Notes under the pieces: generated by a model | The model's input: only the letters and a program-made list of their open reading frames with translations | Database searches by the model: none | What the model was told of the DNA's origin: nothing | Shown: one piece after another, positions 1 to 5,613 of the stretch | How the letters are laid out: every line of letters starts with the position of its first letter | Position numbering within the stretch: position 1 is the first letter of the stretch | Position numbers and translations under genes: made by a program | Origin: DAOTXK01 sp034435395 | GTDB taxonomy: Bacteria > Chloroflexota > Anaerolineae > Aggregatilineales > Ch27 | DNA: 7,921 nt | Assembly (NCBI GenBank): GCA_034435395.1 | Contig: DAOTXK010000200.1 | Span: forward strand, 1 to 7,921 | Reading direction: 5' to 3'

Positions 1-28
1 TTTTCATTAAGAGAACTTGTGTTACAAT
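1..28 (+). promoter_or_regulatory. Candidate extended -10 promoter upstream of the HNH gene
   Basis: TGTTACAAT at 20-28 is an extended -10 box (TG, one base, TACAAT). A weak -35 candidate, TTTTCA at 1-6, lies 16 bases upstream. Transcription would start near 35 and leave a leader of about 120 bases before the HNH start. The window begins here, so upstream elements cannot be judged. The call rests on sequence likeness and on similar TG-n-TA boxes upstream of other genes in the window. Confidence 0.35.
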
Positions 29-123
29 CGGGAAAAGGGGTTATCGGCGTCGCCGTAAGAGTCTCCTGGTTGGAATAGGATGCGAAAAAACTTCCGCGTC
101 ATCGACAGTTAGCCTGCCGCTCC

Positions 124-161
124 AAAGGAGGCGACTATGAAGGTCAAAGGAGGTGGATATG
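124..161 (+). promoter_or_regulatory. Two tandem Shine-Dalgarno/ATG modules before the HNH gene
   Basis: AAAGGAGG occurs at 124-131 and again at 146-153, each followed after exactly five bases by an ATG (137 and 159). The second ATG opens the HNH gene. The first opens an out-of-frame reading frame of 37 codons, 137-250, which overlaps the HNH start and ends with TGA at 248-250. The protein from the first ATG has no family likeness. It could be a translated leader that modulates HNH translation, or the relic of a local duplication of the ribosome-binding region. Which ATG ribosomes prefer cannot be told from sequence. Confidence 0.55.
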
Positions 162-761
162 CCGCTCAACCCACCGAAATATGTCGACACGGTGCGTCGC
201 CTTATCCACTGGCAGTACGCGCAGCTCATCGCCAAGTCCGCTGGTTTTGAGGGCAACTACGGCTTTGTTATTTCTCGCTACAAAAAGCTCGAATCGGGTG
301 AGATGAACTGGTCGTCATCCGTTCGGGACTACGAGAAGGAGCTGGAGAAAGGAAGGGTATGCGTGTACTGCGGAGCTGCTGGCGGCCTGAGCACTGACCA
401 TATCGTCCCCGTCTCAAGAGCAGGCGTTGATCCCCGGATCGCAGCCCTCCTTAACTCGTCCGACAACTGTGTCTGCGCGTGCAAAAAATGCAACTCAAGC
501 AAGGGGGACCGGGACATCTTTGAATGGTATGGGCCTGAGCGCCTGGACGACATCCCCAAGCTGGCGCTCTCCAAATTTCTTAAGCTGGCCTATCGGGTCC
601 ATGAAATGCAGGGCACGCTCGACTTGAAGGACCCGAACATGGATGGGGTGCTGGATATCTATGACCTGGGAGTGGTGATCACGCATCTCATCGCCAAGAT
701 ATCTGAGAAGGCACAAAAGGGGGAGGCCCCACCGCCCCCGAAAAAACGCGCGGCGAGCTAA
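159..761 (+). CDS. HNH endonuclease with a C-terminal EF-hand/dockerin-like loop
   Basis: This is a 200-residue protein with a zinc-finger HNH (His-Me finger) nuclease core expected to cut DNA with a divalent metal. Seen in sequence: CVYC at residues 68-71, the catalytic D80-H81 in TDHIVPVSRAG, D102-N103, CKKC at 108-111 and N112-SSKGDR. The two CxxC pairs would bind structural zinc and H81 would be the general base. The first 65 residues are helical and basic with no known motif. Residues 158-170 (D-P-N-M-D-G-V-L-D-I-Y-D-L) fit the spacing of a dockerin or EF-hand calcium loop exactly, and the tail is proline-rich and basic (PPPPKKR). The ATG at 159 is chosen over the in-frame GTG at 153 because AAAGGAGG at 146-153 overlaps that GTG and sits five bases from the ATG. 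The gene is less GC-rich than its neighbours, which suggests horizontal arrival. Cellular target and partner are unknown; it could belong to a mobile or defence function, but no neighbour in the window supports either. Confidence 0.85.
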   Translation: MPLNPPKYVDTVRRLIHWQYAQLIAKSAGFEGNYGFVISRYKKLESGEMNWSSSVRDYEKELEKGRVCVYCGAAGGLSTDHIVPVSRAGVDPRIAALLNSSDNCVCACKKCNSSKGDRDIFEWYGPERLDDIPKLALSKFLKLAYRVHEMQGTLDLKDPNMDGVLDIYDLGVVITHLIAKISEKAQKGEAPPPPKKRAAS

Positions 762-797
762 CGAGTCTCTGCACCTGACCGCGCCATCAAGTTCTTT

Positions 798-851
798 TGG
801 GGGCCATGCCCCTCACGGAGTATGTGTGCGGATAAGGGGCTGAAGCCCTCT
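798..851. terminator. Pair of GC-rich hairpins in the convergent gap
   Basis: The 127-base gap between the converging HNH and DinB-like genes holds GGGGC-CAT-GCCCC at 800-812 and an imperfect inverted repeat, AGGGGCT/AGCCCTCT, at 835-851. Neither is followed by a clear T-run on either strand. They may mark transcript ends from both sides, but could simply be GC-rich intergenic repeats. Confidence 0.25.
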
Positions 852-888
852 GTCTGGCTTCCCCGCTCCAGAATGGCCCCGCCCCGGC

Positions 889-1383
889 TCACCGCGTCGC
901 CAGCCACTCGCGGATGGCGATGACGTGCTCCAGGTAATGCTCGAAGGTGTTGGACGCCAGCAGCTGGTAGACGGTCAGGTCGTCCAACCAGTCGTAATAT
1001 CCCGGCGTGAACAGCACGTCCTCCGACAGGCCGGCGGCATGGGCCAGCACCTGCTCATAGGAGCGCAGGAAAGCGCCCAGCACCTCCGGCAGGGGGCGGT
1101 CTCTGGCGGCCAGGTACTCCCGGTGGTTGAGGGCGTCCACGTCGGCGGCGGTGAAGGTCGCCGGGCGGTCGGGCGGCTCGCCGCGGGCGCTGGCCGCCAT
1201 CCAGCCCAGGTAGGTCTGTTCCCACATGGTGATGTGCGCCAGGATGTCCTTGACCGACCAGTCGTCCATAACACCGGGCCGGACCAGCTGCTCGTCCGTC
1301 AGGGGGACGATGGTGCGCATGAGGAAGTCGTGCTCGGCGCGGATGCAGTCCAGCAGCTTGAGACGGTCCATTCGGGCGTCCAT
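889..1383 (-). CDS. ClbS/DfsB-like (DinB superfamily) four-helix bundle protein
   Basis: This 164-residue protein matches the layout of the DinB/ClbS/DfsB (DUF1706-like) four-helix bundle family, whose members are metal-binding and include thiol transferases and hydrolases; ClbS hydrolyses a genotoxin. Seen in sequence: the signature WSVKDILAHITMWE at residues 42-55, N86-HREYL, and SNTFEHYLEH at 144-153. H50, H149 and H153 are placed as the usual metal-binding His triad. The start at 1383 is preceded by GGAGG five bases upstream. The frame stays open to 1617, but that extension is low-complexity and crosses a promoter. The gene is last in a minus-strand block, 160 bases after the histidine phosphatase, and appears to have its own promoter. 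Substrate cannot be predicted. Confidence 0.82.
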   Translation of the reverse strand: MDARMDRLKLLDCIRAEHDFLMRTIVPLTDEQLVRPGVMDDWSVKDILAHITMWEQTYLGWMAASARGEPPDRPATFTAADVDALNHREYLAARDRPLPEVLGAFLRSYEQVLAHAAGLSEDVLFTPGYYDWLDDLTVYQLLASNTFEHYLEHVIAIREWLATR

Positions 1384-1424
1384 GGCAGCCTCCAGGGGTG
1401 AGATTAGAACTGAAGTTCGGGCCC

Positions 1425-1452
1425 AGCATAACACAAACGGCGGCGGAGTCAA
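1425..1452 (-). promoter_or_regulatory. Promoter of the DinB-like gene
   Basis: On the minus strand, TTGACT (1452-1447) and TATGCT (1430-1425) are separated by 16 bases, with a TG (1433-1432) one base before the -10 making it an extended -10. The -35 differs from TTGACA at one base. Transcription would start near 1418, giving a leader of about 35 bases that carries the GGAGG of the DinB-like gene. This is the best-formed two-element promoter in the window. Confidence 0.6.
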
Positions 1453-1456
1453 GCGG

Positions 1457-1502
1457 GGCGCACACCGTGCACGGCGCACATCGTGCGGGGCACACATCAT
1501 GT
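1457..1502. repeat. Three degenerate 15-16 bp tandem repeats upstream of the DinB-like promoter
   Basis: Three units lie head to tail: GGCGCACACCGTGCAC (1457-1472), GGCGCACATCGTGCG (1473-1487) and GGGCACACATCATGT (1488-1502). The first two each contain a small GCAC/GTGC inverted repeat. The array ends five bases before the -35 box of the DinB-like gene, where activator sites often lie. Function is inferred from position only. Confidence 0.5.
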
Positions 1503-1543
1503 CGGCTACATTCCGGCTGTCGCCGGCCCCGGCGCGCCCGGTG

Positions 1544-2239
1544 TTACCACGTGCGCAGGGCGAGCGGCAGGTGATCCACCCGGTTGAGGTAGTGGATGGC
1601 GAGCTGGCCCTCGGCATCGATGTCCAGCAGGGTGAGGGAGGCGTTCATGTGGCGGTACAGCTGGCGGCGGGAGTCGTGGGGGAGCTGGTCGGTCAGCGCT
1701 TCCAGCAGCAGGGAGAGGAAACCGCCATGCGTCACCAGCGCGATTCGCCCGTCCTCCCCGGCCCGCGCCCGCAGCTTCAGGGCCACCCGGATGGCCCGTC
1801 CATAACGACCGACCGTCTCCTGCCCGGCAGCCGGGTCCCACCAGCCCTGCCCGGTCACGTCATCGGGCAGCACGTAGCCGGGGAATGCGGCCCGCATCTC
1901 CGCGCGCGTCAGGCCGGGAAAGCCGACGATGTGGCCCTCCTCCTCTTCCAGAAACAGGCCGCCGTTCTCGTGCAGGTCCACCCAGACCTGCGGCGACAGC
2001 CCCAGCGCGGCCCCGATCGGCTGGGCGGTCTGTAAAGCCCGCTGCATGGGGCTGCAATAAAGCTCCGTGATGCCGTAGCCGGGGCAGGCCGGGTCGTCGG
2101 TCGCGGTCGCCAGGTGGGTGGCCAGCCGTTCGGCCTGCTGCCAGCCAAGCGCGGTGAGAGGGGCATCGTGGACGCGCAGGCGGGGGTCTTCCAGGGCGTT
2201 GTTGGTCGATTGGCCGTGGCGGATGAGGTAAATGTGCAT
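1544..2239 (-). CDS. Histidine phosphatase family (phosphoglycerate mutase-like) protein
   Basis: This 231-residue protein is a complete histidine phosphatase, the family that transfers phosphate through a phospho-histidine. Seen in sequence: LIRHGQSTNN near the N-terminus with R7-H8-G9 (H8 the nucleophile), the second catalytic block YCSPMQRALQTA with R67, E91 in LHENGG as a candidate proton donor, and LVTHGGFLSLLLEAL with H171. These are the four expected pocket elements in the expected order. The family covers cofactor-dependent mutases, sugar phosphatases and broad-specificity phosphatases; the inserts between the motifs do not let me choose. The start at 2239 has AAGGA nine bases upstream. 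It lies 51 bases after the metallophosphoesterase and probably shares its transcript. Confidence 0.88.
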   Translation of the reverse strand: MHIYLIRHGQSTNNALEDPRLRVHDAPLTALGWQQAERLATHLATATDDPACPGYGITELYCSPMQRALQTAQPIGAALGLSPQVWVDLHENGGLFLEEEEGHIVGFPGLTRAEMRAAFPGYVLPDDVTGQGWWDPAAGQETVGRYGRAIRVALKLRARAGEDGRIALVTHGGFLSLLLEALTDQLPHDSRRQLYRHMNASLTLLDIDAEGQLAIHYLNRVDHLPLALRTW

Positions 2240-2290
2240 GGGGGCGAGTCCTTGGCAGGTGGGGGAAAAATCCCTGGTGAGCCAGAGCCG

Positions 2291-3136
2291 TCACAGTCGC
2301 CGCCGGGGGCGGGCGCGCAGGGTGATCACCGCGATCTCCGGGCGGCAGTTGAAGCGGACCGGCAGATTGGCGACGCCCAGCCCGCGCGTGGTGTGCTGCA
2401 ACATCCCATTCACCCAGTACAGGCCGTCGGGGTAGCGGTGGCCGTGCTTGGGCAGGATCGGCGCGCCCAGCCAGGGCAGGCGCACCTGCCCGCCGTGCGA
2501 GTGGCCGGAGAGTTGCAGGTCGAAGCGCCCGGTGGCCGCGCTGATGTCGGCGAAGTCCGGTTCGTGGGCCAGCAGGATGGCCGCGCCGTCCGCCGGTAAC
2601 GCCGCCAGGACCCGATCCAGCCGCGCCCGTTGGAAGACCACGTCGTCCACGCCGGCGATGTGCAGGGCGGCGTCCCCGCGCCGCAGGGTGCAGACGGCGT
2701 TCGACAGCTCGGTGATGCCGCTCTCTGCCAGCAGGCGGCGCACGGGGTCCGCGCCACGCGGCCCCCAGTAGTCGTGGTTGCCCAGCACGGCGACCGTCGC
2801 CTCCCGCGACCGGAGGCCGCGCAGGGCGGCGGCCAGGGCGGCGGAGTCGTATGATCCGAACTCGGAGACGAAGTCGCCGGTGATGGCGACCAGGTCTGGC
2901 CCCTGGGCGTTGACCAGGGCGATGATCGTCGCCAGCCGGGCACCGTCCATCCAGCGGCCCCAATGGATGTCGCCGATGTGGACGATGCGGAAGCCGTCAA
3001 ACGCCGGGTCCAGGCGTTTCAGAACCAGCCGCAGCGGCTTGACATCGACCGCGCCCGGCTCGATGCGTCGGGCATAGGCCAGCGCCCCCAGGCCGGCGAC
3101 CCCGACCAGGGCGGCCAGGGTATGTTTGAGGTTCAT
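2291..3136 (-). CDS. Membrane-anchored calcineurin-like metallophosphoesterase (YaeI-like)
   Basis: This 281-residue protein carries every block of the dimetal calcineurin-like phosphoesterase fold: GDIHWG (D56, H58), GDFVS (D88), GNHDYW (N120, H121), LAHEPDF (H191) and SGHSHGGQ (H212, H214). Residues 6-21 form one short hydrophobic segment followed by ARR, so the enzyme is probably tethered to the membrane by its N-terminus with the catalytic domain outside or at the membrane face. The layout matches COG1408/YaeI-type phosphodiesterases, some of which hydrolyse lipid-linked or nucleotide-sugar pyrophosphates; the substrate here is unknown. The start at 3136 is preceded by AGGGGG four bases upstream, and the upstream gene stops only nine bases before it, so the two are co-transcribed. 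Confidence 0.9.
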   Translation of the reverse strand: MNLKHTLAALVGVAGLGALAYARRIEPGAVDVKPLRLVLKRLDPAFDGFRIVHIGDIHWGRWMDGARLATIIALVNAQGPDLVAITGDFVSEFGSYDSAALAAALRGLRSREATVAVLGNHDYWGPRGADPVRRLLAESGITELSNAVCTLRRGDAALHIAGVDDVVFQRARLDRVLAALPADGAAILLAHEPDFADISAATGRFDLQLSGHSHGGQVRLPWLGAPILPKHGHRYPDGLYWVNGMLQHTTRGLGVANLPVRFNCRPEIAVITLRARPRRRL

Positions 3137-3145
3137 CAGGCCCCC

Positions 3146-3505
3146 TCATCCGTCACCGCCAGGGCGGGATGGACTGGCACCGCCCGCCGCCGGGGCAGGG
3201 GTCAATTCGACGATCAGGCCGTCGCTCCAATCGTATTTGGCGTCCATCAGCGCCGCGACGGCGGCAGCCAGGTCTGGCTCCGTGCCGCGATCCACCACGC
3301 GCCCGGTCCCCTGGAACGTCTGATCGGCGACGCGGAACGACACCGCCGGGTGACGCTGGATATTCCGCACCCAGTGCGAGCGGTGCCATTTTTCCGAGAC
3401 GACATAATACCGGCCCGCATGGGATACAAACCAGATCTCGATGGTGTGGGCGCGGCCCGTTTTCCAGCCGGTGGTGGTCAGGTACAGGAAGGGATGGTCG
3501 CTCAT
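3146..3505 (-). CDS. Deazaflavin-dependent nitroreductase/quinone reductase family protein
   Basis: This 119-residue protein resembles the F420-dependent nitroreductase/quinone reductase (Ddn-like) split beta-barrel family. Seen in sequence: the opening block FLYLTTTGWKTGR followed by HTIEIWFV (residues 6-27), GRYYVVSEKW at 31-40, and WVRNIQRHPAVSFRV at 45-59. Members use reduced deazaflavin F420, or sometimes other flavins, to reduce quinones or nitro compounds; whether this host makes F420 is not visible here. The start at 3505 is chosen because the family block begins six residues in; the open extension to 3700 is low-complexity Pro/Arg/Gly and crosses a TATAAT box. No good Shine-Dalgarno precedes the ATG. 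The C-terminal 17 residues are Gly/Pro-rich and outside the family core. It heads the likely three-gene operon. Confidence 0.8.
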   Translation of the reverse strand: MSDHPFLYLTTTGWKTGRAHTIEIWFVSHAGRYYVVSEKWHRSHWVRNIQRHPAVSFRVADQTFQGTGRVVDRGTEPDLAAAVAALMDAKYDWSDGLIVELTPAPAAGGASPSRPGGDG

Positions 3506-3577
3506 GGGTTCGGCGGCACCGCGTGGCAGCGGCCGGCGTGGCCGGCGATCACCAGGACCCCCGTCGCCCGGCGCGCC

Positions 3578-3583
3578 ATTATA
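3578..3583 (-). promoter_or_regulatory. Perfect TATAAT -10 box before the reductase operon
   Basis: The minus strand reads GGGTATAATGG here, a consensus -10 in very GC-rich surroundings, about 73 bases upstream of the reductase ATG. No convincing -35 is found 16-18 bases upstream. The 258-base spacer 3506-3763 otherwise shows only a small hairpin, GGCGA-AAAC-TCGCC at 3741-3754, just after the stop of the gene at 3764-4012. Confidence 0.4.
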
Positions 3584-3763
3584 CCCCCTGCTGGCCGGGC
3601 CGGCAGGGAGCTGGCCGCCATCGTCGGACCCAGGCGCAGGGGCGCGATCGGGCCGCCGGGGACCGTCAGTTGGTGGCCGGGCGCGGATGGTTGGTCTCAC
3701 GGGACGATGGCGGGCGGCGTCTCTGACCGCGTTAACACCGGGCGAAAACTCGCCGACAACGCC

Positions 3764-4012
3764 TCAATCGGCCACGAAGATTTCGGTGCCCTCTTTGACC
3801 TCGTTGTCCACCTTGAGGGCGACCTCATCGCCCGGCCCGGCGGACTCGATGGGACGGTGCTTGATCTGCATGGACCGGACTTCCTGCTCAAACAGCGGCT
3901 CCCCGTGACGGACGAACAGCACCCAGTCGCCGACGAACAGGTTATCGGTCAGTTCGATGACGGCGACGCCTATTCGATCAAAGTAGTGTGTGACCCGGCC
4001 TACTTTACCCAC
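3764..4012 (-). CDS. Small EF-Tu domain-2-like (translation-factor-like beta-barrel) protein
   Basis: This 82-residue protein resembles the stand-alone translation elongation factor-like proteins that consist of one EF-Tu domain-2 beta-barrel. Seen in sequence: GRVTHYFDRIGVAVIEL (5-21), a VGDWVLFVRHG turn (27-37), FEQEVRSMQIKH (41-52) and AGPGDEVALKV (58-68), matching the usual order for such a barrel. There is no GTP-binding domain. Start choice: GTG at 4012 lies eight bases after AGGAG (4025-4021), and the family likeness begins at that point; the open frame to 4195 is unrelated in composition. It is transcribed from its own region, 258 bases before the reductase operon. Role unknown; relatives are often annotated only by the fold. 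Confidence 0.75.
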   Translation of the reverse strand: MGKVGRVTHYFDRIGVAVIELTDNLFVGDWVLFVRHGEPLFEQEVRSMQIKHRPIESAGPGDEVALKVDNEVKEGTEIFVAD

Positions 4013-4098
4013 TGGTCTTTCTCCTGTAACTGGATCATGCCGTCGCTGAGTTGAGGCTGAGGCGGTGGAAATTCCTACTGCCGCCCGCGCTACCTGCC

Positions 4099-4107
4099 AG
4101 GGTAACA
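4099..4107 (-). promoter_or_regulatory. Weak extended -10 candidate for the EF-Tu-like gene
   Basis: The minus strand reads TGTTACCCT, a TG-n-TA box about 87 bases before the GTG start. CTGCAA (4127-4122) lies 17 bases further upstream but matches the -35 consensus at only three of six bases. Support is the recurrence of TG-n-TA boxes in the window. Confidence 0.25.
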
Positions 4108-4275
4108 CGGATCGGGCACTTTTGCAGCCCGCGATTTCCCGGACCGCCGCCGGGGGCAGCCAGGGGGTTCCGGGCGGGCAAAGAGCGGCGGTCACCGCCC
4201 CACCATCGACAGGGCATCCGCGCGGGTGTTCGCCGGAAGACAGAGGCGGAACCGCTGGCGGGAGCGGCCCACGCC

Positions 4276-4318
4276 AAAAGAAGCCTGACGTCGCACGGCG
4301 TCCATGACGACGCCAGGC
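4276..4318 (-). terminator. Intrinsic terminator of the acidic small-protein gene
   Basis: On the minus strand GCCTGGCGTCG (4318-4308) pairs with CGACGTCAGGC (4293-4283) to form an 11-pair stem with one G-U wobble and a 14-base loop. It is followed directly by TTCTTTT (4282-4276). It lies 60 bases after the stop of the gene at 4379-4579. Stem strength, T-rich tail and position all fit rho-independent termination. Confidence 0.75.
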
Positions 4319-4378
4319 CAGCCATGACGGGGGACGGCGAGCGAGCCGCGCCGGGCCGGCCGCTGGCGGGTGTGCCTG

Positions 4379-4579
4379 TCAGAAGTCGTCCTCTTCCTCT
4401 TCGTCGACCTCTTCGTCAAAGTCCCAGTAGCTGTCGTCCTCGACCATGGACAGCAGTTCCTCGGCATCCACTTCGCCGAGAAACGCCTCCAGAAATTCGG
4501 TGACGTTGGTGACCCCCAACTCCTGCAAGTTGGTGATCAGTTCCGCCGGGACGTTGAGCGTGATCCTTCGTTTGGACAT
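4379..4579 (-). CDS. Small protein: RHH-like N-terminus, highly acidic tail
   Basis: This is a 66-residue protein not assigned to a named family. Residues 2-36 are basic then amphipathic (KRRITLNVP, then two short helices around AELITNLQELG and NVTEFLEAFLG), which resembles a ribbon-helix-helix strand-helix-helix unit. The last 30 residues are dominated by Asp and Glu and end EEEEDDF. Start choice: GAGGTGA (4591-4585) is an exact match to the SD extension, with five bases before the ATG at 4579; the in-frame GTG at 4588 overlaps that site. It has its own terminator and diverges from the ferritin gene across 261 bases. It could be a small DNA-binding regulator whose tail balances charge, or an unrelated acidic protein. 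Homology to true RHH proteins is unproven. Confidence 0.7.
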   Translation of the reverse strand: MSKRRITLNVPAELITNLQELGVTNVTEFLEAFLGEVDAEELLSMVEDDSYWDFDEEVDEEEEDDF

Positions 4580-4626
4580 GTTCCTCACCTCGATGGCGTA
4601 TGATGGTCATGACCGGCGCTGAAAAC

Positions 4627-4632
4627 ACTATA
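4627..4632 (-). promoter_or_regulatory. Possible -10 (TATAGT) of the acidic small-protein gene
   Basis: TATAGT on the minus strand, preceded by GGTG, lies about 47 bases before the ATG at 4579. No good -35 is seen at 16-18 bases. It is the only AT-rich hexamer of this type between the two divergent genes on this strand. Confidence 0.3.
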
Positions 4633-4783
4633 CACCGGTTTGGCAAACGGAGCGCGCCAGTTCGGCGGCGAATTTTACCCTGTCCCGGCGGCAATGCAAT
4701 CCTTCGCCTGGCGGCCGTCGGGCGTGGACGCCGTCTTAGGATCCCATAGATCGCCGCCGCCGACCGGCGTTCCGCCGAATCTG

Positions 4784-4792
4784 TGATATGAT
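4784..4792 (+). promoter_or_regulatory. Extended -10 promoter candidate of the ferritin gene
   Basis: TGATATGAT is TG-n-TATGAT, an extended -10, 48 bases before the ferritin ATG. Transcription would begin near 4799, giving a leader of about 42 bases with GAGAGGA upstream of the start. No iron-box-like palindrome or convincing -35 is seen. Confidence 0.45.
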
Positions 4793-4840
4793 CGGTGTGT
4801 TTTAAGCCGGTATTTGCATAACGTGTGTGAGAGGACAACC

Positions 4841-5353
4841 ATGTTAAGCGAAAAGGTGCAACAGGCGCTGAACGACCAGATCAATGCCGAGCTGTTTTCC
4901 TTCTACATTTATCTGGCGATGGCGGCTTATTTTGAGGACCAGGACTTCCCCGGCTTTGCCCGGTGGATGCGCGCCCAGGCCCAGGAGGAAATGGGCCACG
5001 CCATGCGCATTTACGACTACATCGTCGAGCGGAAGGGGCGGGTCGCCCTGGCGGCGATCGACAAACCGCAACTGGCGTGGGACTCGCCGCTGGCCGCCTT
5101 CCAGGCAGCGCTGGCCCATGAGCAGTTCATCACCGGGCGGATCAACGCGCTGGTTGACCTGGCCCGCGCCGAAAACGACTTTGCCACGGACAGCTTCCTC
5201 CAGTGGTTTGTCGACGAGCAGGTGGAGGAGGAAGCGTCGGTGGATGCCGTGGTGCAGGACCTCCGCCGGGTGGCGGACTTCCCGCCGGGGTTGTTCCTGA
5301 TGGACCGCGAGCTGGGCCAGCGCCAGCTCGGAGCGGCAGAGGACGAGGCGTAA
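4841..5353 (+). CDS. ftnA: Ferritin (FtnA-like, non-haem)
   Basis: This 170-residue ferritin is expected to assemble as a 24-subunit cytoplasmic shell that oxidises Fe(II) and stores iron as a mineral. Aligned by eye with E. coli FtnA, the ferroxidase ligands are all present: E17 in NAELFSFYIY, E50 and H53 in QAQEEMGHAMR, E94 in LAHEQFITGRIN, and Q127 and E130 in FLQWFVDEQVEEE. The nearby Y24 is also kept. The length matches FtnA, and no haem-binding Met like that of bacterioferritin is apparent. ATG 4841 has GAGAGGA upstream; the in-frame TTG at 4814 adds nine residues not found in the family. The gene stands alone on the plus strand with its own promoter and terminator, diverging from the acidic small protein. 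Confidence 0.95.
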   Translation: MLSEKVQQALNDQINAELFSFYIYLAMAAYFEDQDFPGFARWMRAQAQEEMGHAMRIYDYIVERKGRVALAAIDKPQLAWDSPLAAFQAALAHEQFITGRINALVDLARAENDFATDSFLQWFVDEQVEEEASVDAVVQDLRRVADFPPGLFLMDRELGQRQLGAAEDEA

Positions 5354-5401
5354 GCGGCCGCTGGCGCGTCAGCTGCCGCTGGCGGGGATAGCATAGTCGG
5401 A

Positions 5402-5431
5402 GCGCGGCTGTGCCCACAGGCGCGCTTTTTT
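5402..5431 (+). terminator. Intrinsic terminator of the ferritin gene
   Basis: GCGCG-G-CTGTG (5402-5412) pairs with CACAG-G-CGCGC (5415-5425), with a single G/G mismatch, followed at once by six Ts (5426-5431). It begins 49 bases after the ferritin stop codon. The T-run is on the plus side only, so it serves ferritin rather than the converging gene. Confidence 0.85.
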
Positions 5432-5469
5432 GGTCAGGCACCCACCGGGCTGGCGGCGAATAAAGGTGT

Positions 5470-5503
5470 GCAGGCGCACGCTTCTGGGGAAAGGTGCGCC
5501 TGC
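5470..5503. repeat. Perfect 10 bp inverted repeat in the convergent gap
   Basis: GCAGGCGCAC (5470-5479) and GTGCGCCTGC (5494-5503) form a perfect stem around a 14-base loop. On the minus strand it is followed by ACACCTTTATT, so it could help end transcription coming from the gene that stops at 5614, although the T-run is poor. Confidence 0.5.
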
Positions 5504-5521
5504 TCTAGAGGGATGTCTCCT

Positions 5522-5580
5522 GTCCGGGGGCGCGGGTGGTCGCAGGAGAAGGAACGGACAAACGCCGCCGGCCCCCGGAC
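5522..5580. repeat. Perfect 10 bp inverted repeat with a 39-base loop
   Basis: GTCCGGGGGC (5522-5531) is the exact reverse complement of GCCCCCGGAC (5571-5580). It begins 33 bases downstream of the stop of the gene ending at 5614 and precedes the smaller inverted repeat at 5470-5503. No T-run follows on either strand. It may shield the 3' end of the surface-protein transcript. Confidence 0.5.
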
Positions 5581-5613
5581 GGGACCTCACCCAAACCCGG
5601 CCTGGCCGGGCGA

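Larger units (their letters stand above)
4013..4378. other. Gene-free stretch between the EF-Tu-like gene and the acidic small protein
   Basis: These 366 bases hold the Shine-Dalgarno and weak promoter of the EF-Tu-like gene at the left, and the intrinsic terminator of the acidic-protein gene at the right. I see no RNA gene, no repeat array and no coding region with recognisable content in the roughly 170 bases between them. Confidence 0.6.

Noticed and set aside
80..112. Ten-codon leader peptide frame upstream of the HNH gene
   Set aside because: It has no clear Shine-Dalgarno, no runs of a regulatory amino acid and no attenuator hairpin.
1457..1502. Possible short CRISPR remnant
   Set aside because: The repeats are adjacent, only 15-16 bp and degenerate, with no spacers and no cas genes nearby.
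1384..1617. N-terminal extension of the DinB-like protein
   Set aside because: It is low-complexity, crosses the promoter and tandem repeats, and lacks a ribosome-binding site; ATG 1383 has GGAGG five bases upstream.
1860..2963. Minus-strand frame of 367 codons rich in Pro, Arg and Ala
   Set aside because: It overlaps the histidine phosphatase and phosphoesterase in another frame and is compositionally an off-frame shadow.
3506..3700. N-terminal extension of the deazaflavin-type reductase
   Set aside because: It is Pro/Arg/Gly-rich, contains a TATAAT box on the same strand, and the family block begins right after the ATG at 3505.
2963..4054. Plus-strand frame of 363 codons
   Set aside because: It crosses three well-supported minus-strand genes and their spacers, and has no family motif. 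High GC makes long empty frames common here.
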